Source: Flavipsychrobacter stenotrophus
GTDB lineage: Bacteria; Bacteroidota; Bacteroidia; Chitinophagales; Chitinophagaceae
DNA: 8,338 bases
NCBI GenBank assembly: GCA_947371715.1
Contig: CANBQQ010000122.1
Location: forward strand, 1-8,338
Reading direction: 5' to 3'
Shown: positions 1 through 7,016 of the stretch, piece after piece
How positions within the stretch are numbered: position 1 is the first letter of the stretch
Layout of the letters: each line of letters starts with the position of its first letter
Translations under genes and position numbers: made by a program
Notes under the pieces: model-generated
What the model was told of the DNA's origin: nothing
The model's database searches: none
What the model saw: the letters and a program-made list of their open reading frames with translations, nothing else

Positions 1-357
1 TGTTGGCGATGCAAGGTTGGTACACTTGGTGTTGGCCGCTTCATCAGGGCAAACAGGTGTGATCTCAACACCGGCCGTTGGTGCCTGTATGGTCAGTGCC
101 AGCGTAGCCACACTTGTCGTTCCGTCAAATACACAAACACGGGGAACAGATGTAGAAAGGCCTGCAAATGCAGTGGTCGTCGCGGCTGATTCACAATCAC
201 CGTATAAGATCACCGTAATTTTGTATTGGTTACCTGTCACCCAGGTATAGTAAAGATCGGCCCCCACCAGGTGATTGGCTTTTGCAGCAACACTTACGAG
301 CAGCAGACAGCAGCAAAACAATAAATTACGAAGTAGTTGAGGTAAAATTCTTTTCAT
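1..357 (-). CDS. N-terminus of a secreted surface protein (partial)
   Basis: The reading frame is open from an ATG at 357 down to the window edge, giving 119 residues with no stop, so the C-terminal part lies outside. Residues 1-27 form a clear Sec signal peptide: MKR, a hydrophobic core rich in Leu and Cys (residues 11-23), then a cleavage site after AKA. The mature start, NHLVGADLYYTWVTGNQYKI, followed by TVILYGDC, resembles the opening of large secreted Bacteroidota proteins, often annotated as PKD or gliding-motility-associated C-terminal-domain proteins and exported by the type IX system. This family call rests on resemblance only, because the diagnostic C-terminal sorting domain is not visible. 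The gene is divergent from the sensor kinase and probably unrelated to the cluster on its right. No Shine-Dalgarno sequence or good Bacteroidota promoter was found upstream. Confidence 0.8.
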   Translation of the reverse strand, partial: MKRILPQLLRNLLFCCCLLLVSVAAKANHLVGADLYYTWVTGNQYKITVILYGDCESAATTTAFAGLSTSVPRVCVFDGTTSVATLALTIQAPTAGVEITPVCPDEAANTKCTNLASPT

Positions 358-582
358 ACTGCTTTATATATGACAGATAATAACTTTGTTACGGATATCT
401 CCTTATAGATACAGCCACAAACTATCAAATGGTTGGTTTTACCACTAAGTTTGTTTTTGGAGTACTATAAATAAGCCGCATAAAGATAGATTTTTTTAGC
501 TATAACACCTAACACATATTTATTGTTTATTCTGCATAAGATACTTGCAGCCCAATTTAGCTTTCGAGTATAAATATTATTA
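358..582. other. divergent intergenic region
   Basis: This AT-rich stretch lies between the divergent surface-protein gene and the kinase promoter. A plus-strand TAACTTTG at 381-388 fits the Bacteroidota -7 element but has no TTG at the right distance upstream, so I do not call it a promoter. No RNA gene, clear hairpin or convincing open frame was seen. Confidence 0.5.
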
Positions 583-612
583 TTGTTTAAATAGTTTGTA
601 GGACTATATTTG
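583..612 (+). promoter_or_regulatory. Bacteroidota-type promoter for the sensor kinase
   Basis: TTG at 583-585 and TATATTTG at 605-612 are separated by 19 bp. This matches the Bacteroidota primary sigma factor consensus (TTG, 19-21 bp, TAnnTTTG) at every defined base. Transcription should begin near 617-620. That leaves an untranslated leader of only about 15 nt before the GTG at 633, and it contains no Shine-Dalgarno sequence. This is a consensus match; no start site was measured. Confidence 0.65.
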
Positions 613-632
613 TGTAACATTCACCTGCTTCC

Positions 633-2693
633 GTGCCGAAAACACTATTGATCACCTTTTTCTTTTTGTTTGCCCTGGTGTCCTGCAATCTCACCAATGA
701 CCATGCAGGCACTGCCACTATACCCATGGACTCAGCAGTAGCACGCGCTGATAAAATGCACGATTCCGGAAACAAAGTTGCCGCAGCTGAATATATCTCC
801 AACGTTCATGCACATGCCGGTAAATTATCCCTTGCCGATGAAATGAAGTATGTTACCTACTGTAATATATTGTACATGGATCTCGGTTACTATGACAAAA
901 GCATAGATCTGGCAGATTCCATGTTGGCTATTCTTGAAAAGAACGGCCTCAATAAGAATCCTAAAATGTATATGGAGATATACAATTTAAAGGCCGACGC
1001 ACTGATGGCTAAGGGATTGTACAACGAGGCGTATGATTATTTCTACAAGGCCAAAGTGCTTGCGCAGACCAACGCAGATTCTTGTTCATTTACCATTTAC
1101 AACCACAGTCTTGGCATTGTATTGTACAGGCAACAGAAATACCTCGACGCTGTTCAGTACTTCAAACAATCTTTTAATCAGGCACTGTACTGTAATCCCG
1201 ATTTTTCTAATTTTTACCTTAAGCAGGAGTTGCTTGATGATATTGGCTTGTCTTATGGAAAGGTAAATATGACCGACAGCGCGGTAGCTTATTATAATAA
1301 AGCACTCAAATTTATAAGAGAAAACGTCAATAAGTTTCCCGGTAAGCCAGCAAAGGCGTTTGAAAGTGCAGAAGCGGTTGTATGGGGTAATCTGGCAGAT
1401 GTATATATCGCCGCGGGCAACTATGATTCTGCCAGGGCGCTATTGGGTAATAGTATCAGAGTAAACCTGCAGAAAGACTATACTAATTCAGATGCATTGC
1501 TTAGTCAGCTCAAATTGGCAGATATTTACCTGGCAACCAAGCAGTTGCCCGATCTTCAGGTATTACTAAAAAATATTAAAGCTGAACTCGATACTATTCC
1601 GAGCAGGTATGTGGAAGTTAAATGGAACTGGCTGTCAAGCAAATATTATGAGTTGCAGGGCGATTCTGTTGTTGCTTACCGCTATCTGTCAGCTTATCTC
1701 GCTAAAAATGATAGTCTTATACAGAGCAATAAAGCCCTGATGAGTTCCGATATTGAAGGTCGCTTAAGAAACCAGGAACGACAATACCAGATAAATCTGC
1801 TACAGAAAAATAAGAAGCAGGACGAGATGTGGCTGATCATTGCTGTGATTATCATTGCAATGGCAGTGATAATCATATTCCTCGTTACTCGCTACTCCTC
1901 AAGGGTAAGTAAAGATATGAGGTCGCTCACCATCCTTAACGAAAAGGTAAATGAGAAACAGCAGCAGCTGGAAGTAGCTTTAAAGGAGGTGGAATTCAGG
2001 GATAAAGACAAATCCCGAATCCTCAGGTCGGTTGCGCATGACGTAATGAGCCCCATCTCGGCCATTTCCGCACTCACAGATATACTTATTGGCGATTCTG
2101 CAGGCCGCCCCGAGGAGGAGCGTGAGATGTTGCACCTGATCAATGAAGCGTGCAACAATTCTTTGAATTTAAGTAAAGATATTCTTGAAGCAGCTGAGGC
2201 CATAGCGCCTGGCAATATGCACAAGGAATTGGTTGATGTAAATAAATTGGTAGCGGGTTGCGTGGAGTTACTCAGCGCAAGAGCGCACATTAAGCACCAG
2301 AATATTACAGTTACTTCGTATGATAAGCATATAGAGGCATTAATACATAAAGAAAAAATATGGCGTGTTTTCAATAATCTGCTTGTAAATGCCATTAAGT
2401 TCAGCTACGAAAACGCTACTATAGCGGTGAAGATCAGCAAAGTTGCAGATAATGTGGTTGTCTCCATTAATGACACCGGAGTAGGAATACCCGAAAAGAA
2501 TAAGTTGCACATATTTGACATGTTCACCGAAAGTAAAATGTATGGTACCGGAGGCGAAAAGCCTCATGGTATAGGGCTTGCTATCTCTATGCAAGTGGTT
2601 CGCGCCCACGACGGCGACATATGGTTTGAAAGTGTGGAGGGTAGGGGAAGTACCTTCTATGTTTCCCTTCCGCTAAAAGTAACAAATCCTTAA
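633..2693 (+). CDS. TPR-containing membrane sensor histidine kinase
   Basis: A 686-residue sensor kinase. It should detect a signal with a periplasmic TPR domain and phosphorylate a response regulator in the cytoplasm. The N-terminus is a lipoprotein signal peptide with lipobox LVSC (Cys18). Residues 30-360 are helical TPR-like repeats. One transmembrane helix spans about 399-420 and a coiled coil about 430-466. The HisKA H-box is SVAHDVMSP with phospho-accepting His469. The ATPase domain shows the N-box (RVFNNLLVNAIKF, 578-590), G1 (DTGVGIP, 614-620), the F-box region (IFDMF) and G2 (GIGLA, 646-650), so it looks catalytically complete. The start is GTG at 633: an in-frame TAA at 615 rules out longer forms, and a later ATG would lose the signal peptide. 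Position H+4 is Ser where Thr or Asn is usual. No receiver is fused, so the two receivers encoded just downstream are the obvious partners (inferred). The kinase has its own promoter and is separated from them by 244 bp. Confidence 0.93.
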   Translation: MPKTLLITFFFLFALVSCNLTNDHAGTATIPMDSAVARADKMHDSGNKVAAAEYISNVHAHAGKLSLADEMKYVTYCNILYMDLGYYDKSIDLADSMLAILEKNGLNKNPKMYMEIYNLKADALMAKGLYNEAYDYFYKAKVLAQTNADSCSFTIYNHSLGIVLYRQQKYLDAVQYFKQSFNQALYCNPDFSNFYLKQELLDDIGLSYGKVNMTDSAVAYYNKALKFIRENVNKFPGKPAKAFESAEAVVWGNLADVYIAAGNYDSARALLGNSIRVNLQKDYTNSDALLSQLKLADIYLATKQLPDLQVLLKNIKAELDTIPSRYVEVKWNWLSSKYYELQGDSVVAYRYLSAYLAKNDSLIQSNKALMSSDIEGRLRNQERQYQINLLQKNKKQDEMWLIIAVIIIAMAVIIIFLVTRYSSRVSKDMRSLTILNEKVNEKQQQLEVALKEVEFRDKDKSRILRSVAHDVMSPISAISALTDILIGDSAGRPEEEREMLHLINEACNNSLNLSKDILEAAEAIAPGNMHKELVDVNKLVAGCVELLSARAHIKHQNITVTSYDKHIEALIHKEKIWRVFNNLLVNAIKFSYENATIAVKISKVADNVVVSINDTGVGIPEKNKLHIFDMFTESKMYGTGGEKPHGIGLAISMQVVRAHDGDIWFESVEGRGSTFYVSLPLKVTNP

Positions 2694-2780
2694 TCACTGG
2701 TTACGTCCGTCCTATTGAGTTGTTAATCCTACTAGTATTTGCCTTCTGCTTTTTGCGAGGCGGCTTAATTGTTATATTTT

Positions 2781-2807
2781 TGTCTATAGATATTAGACAG
2801 TATTTTT
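2781..2807 (+). terminator. weak candidate terminator after the kinase gene
   Basis: A 6-bp stem (TGTCTA at 2781-2786 with TAGACA at 2794-2799) with a 7-nt loop is followed by GTATTTTT. The stem is short and AT-rich, so termination would be inefficient. It lies about 90 nt after the kinase stop and just before the next promoter, which is where a terminator would be expected. No better hairpin was seen in the gap. Confidence 0.3.
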
Positions 2808-2826
2808 ATATTGAAAGGCACGTTGT

Positions 2827-2856
2827 TTGTTATTTGCAATGAATGTATTAGCTTTG
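2827..2856 (+). promoter_or_regulatory. Bacteroidota-type promoter for the receiver/HEAT operon
   Basis: TTG at 2827-2829 (within TTTG) and TAGCTTTG at 2849-2856 are 19 bp apart. This again matches TTG, 19-21 bp, TAnnTTTG fully, with the same spacing as the kinase promoter. Transcription would begin near 2861-2864, giving a leader of about 75 nt before the first receiver gene. It probably drives both receiver genes and the HEAT gene, and perhaps the glycosyltransferase by readthrough. The call is based on consensus only. Confidence 0.65.
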
Positions 2857-2937
2857 AGATATAGATTTTACTTATAATGGCAATGCTTTTTGGCATATGT
2901 CAAAATTTTTATTGCAAAAAACAGTACAAAAAATTCC

Positions 2938-3339
2938 ATGGCTACCATACTTATAATTGAAGATGACGATATAATGCTCAAGGCCATCAGGAATATCCTT
3001 ACAAAATCCGGCTATGAGGTGATCACGGCAAAAGATGGTAAGGAAGCCTTTGAAAAGCTGGATACTGAGGAGTATGATGTTGTTGTTACCGACCTCATGA
3101 TGCCATATGCCAACGGGCTTGAAGTTGTGAGCAGGTTAAGGAGTGACTCTACTAAGCGACATGTCAGCATAATAGTGGTCTCTTCTGTAGGAAATGAAGA
3201 AACGATCACTGAGGCATTCAGGCTTGGAGCAGATGACTATCTCAAAAAGCCCATAATGGCAGGTGAATTGCTGATACGCATAAAGAAATTATTAGACAGC
3301 AGGTCGAACAACCAAAAGCTGGTGACCAAGAAAAAATAG
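2938..3339 (+). CDS. stand-alone receiver-domain response regulator (CheY-like)
   Basis: A 133-residue protein that is almost wholly one receiver domain. It shows the acidic pair Glu8/Asp9 in ILIIEDDD, phospho-acceptor Asp52 in VVVTDLMMP, the switch Ser82 and the conserved Lys104 in YLKKP. All are in the expected positions, so it should accept phosphate, most likely from the kinase upstream (inferred). There is no DNA-binding or enzymatic output domain, only a short basic tail ending in KLVTKKK. It would therefore act by protein contact or as a phosphate relay. I chose the ATG at 2938 because the receiver fold begins there and an A-rich leader precedes it. An in-frame TTG at 2890 would add 16 residues but is less likely. 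The next gene, 9 nt downstream, encodes a near-duplicate receiver with a membrane anchor. Confidence 0.92.
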   Translation: MATILIIEDDDIMLKAIRNILTKSGYEVITAKDGKEAFEKLDTEEYDVVVTDLMMPYANGLEVVSRLRSDSTKRHVSIIVVSSVGNEETITEAFRLGADDYLKKPIMAGELLIRIKKLLDSRSNNQKLVTKKK

Positions 3340-3348
3340 AAGCCACAC

Positions 3349-4029
3349 ATGCCCGAAGGACACACTTTCCTTTTCTTATTTTCCGAACAATTTGATAATG
3401 CTTCAGGTGGTATCAAAGCCGCTATTTTTCTTATTCCCATCGCTATAATTGCTCTTGTTGTTGTTGCTATACTTAAAAGAAAAAAGAAGGTACGGTCTGC
3501 TGTTCCGGTTGCTGCACCTGAAATAATTAAAACACCTGAAATTTCAGGTAAAACAGCTGAAGCTAAGCCTGTTGCGGTAGTTAAAAATGTAAAAGATCAT
3601 ACAGCACCATTTGTTGCCAACATCCTGATAATAGAAGACGACAGCATTATGCTTCTGGCTATCAGAAGTATTTTGGCTAAATCGGGCTACAACCTGATCA
3701 CTGCCAGGGATGGTAAAGAAGCTTTTGAAAAACTGGATACAGAAGAATATGATGTGGTAGTTACCGACCTCATGATGCCTTATGCCAACGGACTGGAAGT
3801 AGTGAGCAAGATACGTAACGACATGTCTAAAAGGCATGTCAGTATTATAGTTTGCTCATCGGTAGGTAATGAAGAGACAATAACAGAAGCGTTCAGGTTG
3901 GGCGCCGATGATTACCTGAAGAAGCCTATTAAGGCTGAGGAATTATTGACCAGAGTAAAGTCATTATTAGATAGAAGAACGAACAACCCTAAGTTAGTAA
4001 CGAAAAAAACAGCGCGTGTAAATGTTTAG
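3349..4029 (+). CDS. membrane-anchored receiver-domain response regulator
   Basis: A 226-residue protein with an unusual layout. A short N-terminal segment (1-21) is followed by one hydrophobic helix (about 22-42), a basic stop KRKKK (43-47), a linker rich in Ala, Pro, Glu and Lys (48-90), and a complete receiver (91-226). The positive charges after the helix place the receiver in the cytoplasm. The acidic pair Glu96/Asp97, phospho-acceptor Asp140, switch Ser170 and Lys192 are all present. The receiver matches the preceding gene product at about 108 of 130 aligned positions, including the tail (KLVTKK), so this is a tandem duplication in which one copy has an anchor. There is no output domain. 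It begins 9 nt after the first receiver, and its stop overlaps the start of the HEAT gene by 8 nt, so it is very likely co-translated with it. It probably works as a phosphorylation switch for membrane partners (inferred). Confidence 0.9.
   Translation: MPEGHTFLFLFSEQFDNASGGIKAAIFLIPIAIIALVVVAILKRKKKVRSAVPVAAPEIIKTPEISGKTAEAKPVAVVKNVKDHTAPFVANILIIEDDSIMLLAIRSILAKSGYNLITARDGKEAFEKLDTEEYDVVVTDLMMPYANGLEVVSKIRNDMSKRHVSIIVCSSVGNEETITEAFRLGADDYLKKPIKAEELLTRVKSLLDRRTNNPKLVTKKTARVNV
3534..3549. repeat. 16-bp perfect palindrome inside the receiver linker
   Basis: ACCTGAAATTTCAGGT at 3534-3549 is a perfect palindrome. A further half-site, CACCTGAAAT, lies at 3515-3524 and repeats 3533-3542 exactly. 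The DNA encodes the linker of the membrane-anchored receiver, with the short protein repeat APEI/TPEI. It could be an operator-like site or a by-product of a small duplication in low-complexity linker sequence. Confidence 0.35.
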
Positions 4030-5170
4030 TAGCCTTGTTGCATTAATTACGTCGGCATATGAGCAGTTTATCTACTTGCCGCTTTTTATTGAGATCGCCA
4101 TCATATTTATTTATGTCGCTATTATAGCTACAGTCACAGCCTATAGCGTTATCATGTACAAGCGCTGGCAGGCTTATGTTGAAGAAAAGAGATTAGCTTT
4201 TATCAGCCCTAAGATCGAAGCCATGATCACGGAGCAGGTATTACTCAATGAAAATCTTGAGAAAATACCGGTCGACGATATAGAATTTGATCAGGCAGCG
4301 CTCAACGACCAGGCATTCAAACACAAATGGGTACGACAGGCCATCATTGATATACTCATACAGTACCGCAGAAACTTTAGGGGAGAAGTGGGCGAACTGC
4401 TCAGAAAGCTCTACCTGGACATGGGCCTGATGAAAGAGGCGGACGAAAAACTGAAGAATATTCACTGGGAAGTGCAGATCAAGGCCCTAACAGAATTGAC
4501 CAGGATGGATATCAGCATATCAGACGTAACCATTCTGCCGCTGACCAACAGCCAGAAGCCTGAATTAAGGGCCGCTGCGCGTAATGCATATGTTCAGTTG
4601 AGTAAGAACGAACCATTTAAGTTCTTTGATATTGCTACTGAGCCTATTCTTCCCTGGGATCAGCTGGAGCTATTTAAGATCATTACCACTACAAAAGATA
4701 TTCCTATTCCCAACTTTTCAAGGTGGGTGAGTTACTCAGAAAATAAGAGTATAGTTTCATTTTGCCTTAAGCTAATTGCGCACTATGATCAGCAACCGGC
4801 AATTCCGGCCGTAATGGGCATCCTGAATAATAAAGATCACTATTTCCGTGCAGATGCCATCAATTGCCTGGGTAAGTTGTCGGCAGAGATCGCAGAGCCG
4901 AAGATGCTGGAAATATATAACACACAGCCCCTTAACTGCCAGCTCGAAATACTAAAGGCGTTAGGCCGTATCGCTTCAGGGAAACACCTTGAATTTTTGA
5001 AAACGGAATTTTTGTACTCTTACAACTTCGATATTAGAATGCATGCTGCCAGATCTTTGATCAAGCACAACACGCCTATCTCAAGGTCAATGGTAGATGA
5101 AATAATGAATACTGCTGAAGATGAAGCAAAATTGATCATCAAACACTGCCAGAACCCGCTGATCAAGTAG
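4022..5170 (+). CDS. membrane-anchored HEAT-repeat protein
   Basis: A 382-residue protein with one N-terminal transmembrane helix (about 20-45), then KRW and EEKR, which put the remainder in the cytoplasm. The soluble part is all-helical. From about residue 147 it contains paired helices of HEAT type, for example HWEVQIKALTELTRM (148-162), PELRAAARNAYVQLS (180-194), FRADAINCLGKLS (275-287), NCQLEILKALGRIA (305-318) and DIRMHAARSLIKH (337-349). HEAT arrays are protein-binding scaffolds, and no catalytic motif is visible. The ATG at 4022 overlaps the stop of the membrane-anchored receiver by 8 nt, indicating translational coupling and probably a shared complex. The glycosyltransferase gene follows after 146 bp. 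A role as adaptor between the phosphorylated receiver and the synthase is inferred. The exact number of repeats is uncertain by eye. Confidence 0.88.
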   Translation: MFSSLVALITSAYEQFIYLPLFIEIAIIFIYVAIIATVTAYSVIMYKRWQAYVEEKRLAFISPKIEAMITEQVLLNENLEKIPVDDIEFDQAALNDQAFKHKWVRQAIIDILIQYRRNFRGEVGELLRKLYLDMGLMKEADEKLKNIHWEVQIKALTELTRMDISISDVTILPLTNSQKPELRAAARNAYVQLSKNEPFKFFDIATEPILPWDQLELFKIITTTKDIPIPNFSRWVSYSENKSIVSFCLKLIAHYDQQPAIPAVMGILNNKDHYFRADAINCLGKLSAEIAEPKMLEIYNTQPLNCQLEILKALGRIASGKHLEFLKTEFLYSYNFDIRMHAARSLIKHNTPISRSMVDEIMNTAEDEAKLIIKHCQNPLIK

Positions 5171-5316
5171 TCTATATTTTGAGGTTGAAATTGGAAAAAT
5201 GGCTCCCTTGTATTGTTACAGTAGAGCTGACAATGTTTAAAAGTTATTAGTGAAGTTTCGCTTGGTCCACATGTTACACTACTGGTGCGAAAACGAACAG
5301 AAACATAATTGATACT
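5171..5316 (+). other. gap between the HEAT and glycosyltransferase genes
   Basis: The gap is 146 bp with no clear hairpin terminator. TATATTTTG at 5173-5181 is one base longer than a good -7 element and has no TTG partner upstream, so no promoter is called. Readthrough from the receiver operon therefore seems more likely than a separate transcript, but this is not settled by the sequence. Confidence 0.4.
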
Positions 5317-6855
5317 ATGCAGGCTATAAGGAATTGGATAATTAATAGCAGTTTTCTGGAAAGTCTCGGTACTTTCTACCAGACTGTAGTGTTCATATAT
5401 GGTACATCTCTTCTGGCGGTGTATGCTATCCTGGCTATCATGTCACTGATATCTATCCGCAGGTATCTGAAGAAGAATGCCTCGGTAGATTACGGTATCA
5501 TCCTTGAGTCTCCTTTGGCTCCGGGTATTTCTGTGGTCGCGCCTGCGTTCAATGAGGGTGTAACGATCATTCAGAATGTGCGTTCACTGCTCACATTCAA
5601 CTATCCTAAGTTCGAGGTTATTATTATCAATGATGGTAGTACCGATGATACCCTTGAAAAGTTGATCGATGAATTTCAATTGGTTCATGTGGAGTATGCG
5701 TTCCGCGAAAAGCTGAATTGTATGCCCATAAAGCGCATATTCAAGTCTACCAACTCTGCATACGATAAGTTGATCGTTATTGATAAGGTCAACGGTAAGA
5801 GTAAGGCCGATGGTTCTAATGCGGGCATTAACCTGGCTAAGTACGACTATTACCTGTGTACGGATGTGGATTGTATCCTTGATAAAGATACGCTGACAAA
5901 GCTCATCAAGCCATTCATGGATCAACCCACCGAGGTGTCATCTAAAACCGGTGAAGATAATACCAAGAGAGTTATCGCCTCGGGTGCCACATTGCGCATG
6001 GTAAACTCATGCGATGTAGATGGCGGTCTGTTGATCCGCGCAAGGCCTCCACGCAGGTTCCTTCCTCGTTTTCAGGAAATGGAATATATCCGCGCCTTTG
6101 TATTGGGTAAAATGGGCTGGGACTTGATCAACTCTGTTCCTAACGTATCAGGAGGTTTGGGTATGTTCGATACCGAAATATCTGTAAAAGCGGGTGGGTA
6201 CGACTCTAAATCATTTGGAGAGGACATGGACCTGATCACCAGGATGTGTTCTTACATGAAATCTAACAATAAGCGATACGCGGTAAAATATGTACCGCTT
6301 ACGCTCTGCTGGACTGAAGGACCTACAACACTAAAAGTATTTGGCCGTCAACGTTCACGTTGGGCACGCGGACTGGCACAGATCATGAGTATACACCGTA
6401 AGATCCTGTTCAATCCCCGCTTTGGTAGATTGGGCGTTATTGTGTTTACGTATAACTTCTTCTTTGAACTTTTGGCACCATTAGTTGAGTTTGGTGGTAT
6501 CTTGTTCTACATCTACCTTATTATCACCGGGCAGATCAACTGGCCTTTCGCCATCATCCTTATCGTGTTCGTTTATACGTTCTCTGTGATGATCACTACA
6601 TTGGCATTGCTATGGGATCAACTTAGCTTTAAGTATTACAAAACATGGGGAGAAGTAATAGGTCTTTGCCTGATGGCATTTTTGGAGCCGTTCCTGTATC
6701 ACCCGCTTATCCTGTTCTTTGCGCTTAAGGGCTATTTTAACTTCGTTACAGGCCGTAAGCACGTATGGGGTAATATGCAGCGCCAGGGCTTTGGTGCACA
6801 GCCTAAAAAGAAGAAAGGCAAAGATGAGCCCACTCCGGAAGTTAAACCGGCGTAA
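5317..6855 (+). CDS. membrane glycosyltransferase, family 2, processive type
   Basis: A 512-residue enzyme that should use a nucleotide-sugar to extend a polysaccharide on the cytoplasmic face of the inner membrane and move it outward. An N-terminal helix (about 24-46) precedes a GT-A catalytic domain. The motifs of processive GT2 enzymes are present in order: VAPAFNEG (74-81), Asp106 in NDGSTDD, the DxD pair Asp183/Asp185 in CTDVDC, Glu302/Asp303 in GEDMD as the likely catalytic base region, and QRSRW (345-349). Hydrophobic segments at about 371-404, 409-432 and 446-471 form the C-terminal channel part; the exact helix count is uncertain. The tail ends in a basic KKKKGK stretch. Layout and length resemble the synthase families of cellulose (BcsA core), poly-GlcNAc (PgaC/IcaA) and NodC, but the sugar cannot be deduced. 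No PilZ domain is present, so c-di-GMP control through that domain is not expected; the neighbouring receiver and HEAT proteins may do the regulating. Confidence 0.93.
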   Translation: MQAIRNWIINSSFLESLGTFYQTVVFIYGTSLLAVYAILAIMSLISIRRYLKKNASVDYGIILESPLAPGISVVAPAFNEGVTIIQNVRSLLTFNYPKFEVIIINDGSTDDTLEKLIDEFQLVHVEYAFREKLNCMPIKRIFKSTNSAYDKLIVIDKVNGKSKADGSNAGINLAKYDYYLCTDVDCILDKDTLTKLIKPFMDQPTEVSSKTGEDNTKRVIASGATLRMVNSCDVDGGLLIRARPPRRFLPRFQEMEYIRAFVLGKMGWDLINSVPNVSGGLGMFDTEISVKAGGYDSKSFGEDMDLITRMCSYMKSNNKRYAVKYVPLTLCWTEGPTTLKVFGRQRSRWARGLAQIMSIHRKILFNPRFGRLGVIVFTYNFFFELLAPLVEFGGILFYIYLIITGQINWPFAIILIVFVYTFSVMITTLALLWDQLSFKYYKTWGEVIGLCLMAFLEPFLYHPLILFFALKGYFNFVTGRKHVWGNMQRQGFGAQPKKKKGKDEPTPEVKPA

Positions 6856-6882
6856 TCAGCGATTTATAACACAATATATTAG

Positions 6883-6911
6883 AGAGGAACCCGAAACGGT
6901 TCCTCTTTTTT
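6883..6911 (+). terminator. intrinsic terminator after the glycosyltransferase
   Basis: A perfect 9-bp stem, AGAGGAACC (6883-6891) with GGTTCCTCT (6898-6906), closes a 6-nt loop (CGAAAC) and is followed by a T-run to 6911. It lies 28 nt after the stop codon. This is a strong rho-independent terminator and marks the end of the upstream transcript, so the last gene in the window needs its own promoter. Confidence 0.9.
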
Positions 6912-6933
6912 GTGGCCATCTTCTAAGGTTGTA

Positions 6934-7008
6934 TGCCTTTGTTGGTCTTCTGACCAGCAACCATCGCGCCGGTTCTCTTTGAGACCAAAACAAGCAATTA
7001 CAGTTGGG
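6934..7008. repeat. 75-bp direct repeat, copy 1
   Basis: It matches copy 2 (7017-7091) at 69 of 75 positions with no gaps. It contains an inverted repeat with 9-nt arms (6939-6947 and 6952-6960) around a TTCT loop. One pair is reduced to a G-T wobble. A second small hairpin is formed by GGT and CTC (6971-6973, 6975-6977) with GAG and ACC (6981-6986). It starts 22 bp after the terminator and is separated from copy 2 by 8 bp. Confidence 0.9.
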
Positions 7009-7016
7009 TGATATTC

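Noticed and set aside
17..250. Plus-strand open frame of 77 codons
   Set aside because: It lies opposite the secreted-protein gene, which has a signal peptide and a recognisable mature start; this frame has no such features.
587..802. Minus-strand frame opposite the kinase N-terminus
   Set aside because: It overlaps the kinase promoter and the lipoprotein signal peptide on the other strand and encodes nothing recognisable.
2897..2956. 19-codon upstream frame starting ATG at 2897 and overlapping the first receiver start
   Set aside because: It has no ribosome-binding signal or recognisable peptide, and a short AT-rich frame of this size is expected by chance. Leader-peptide control cannot be shown.
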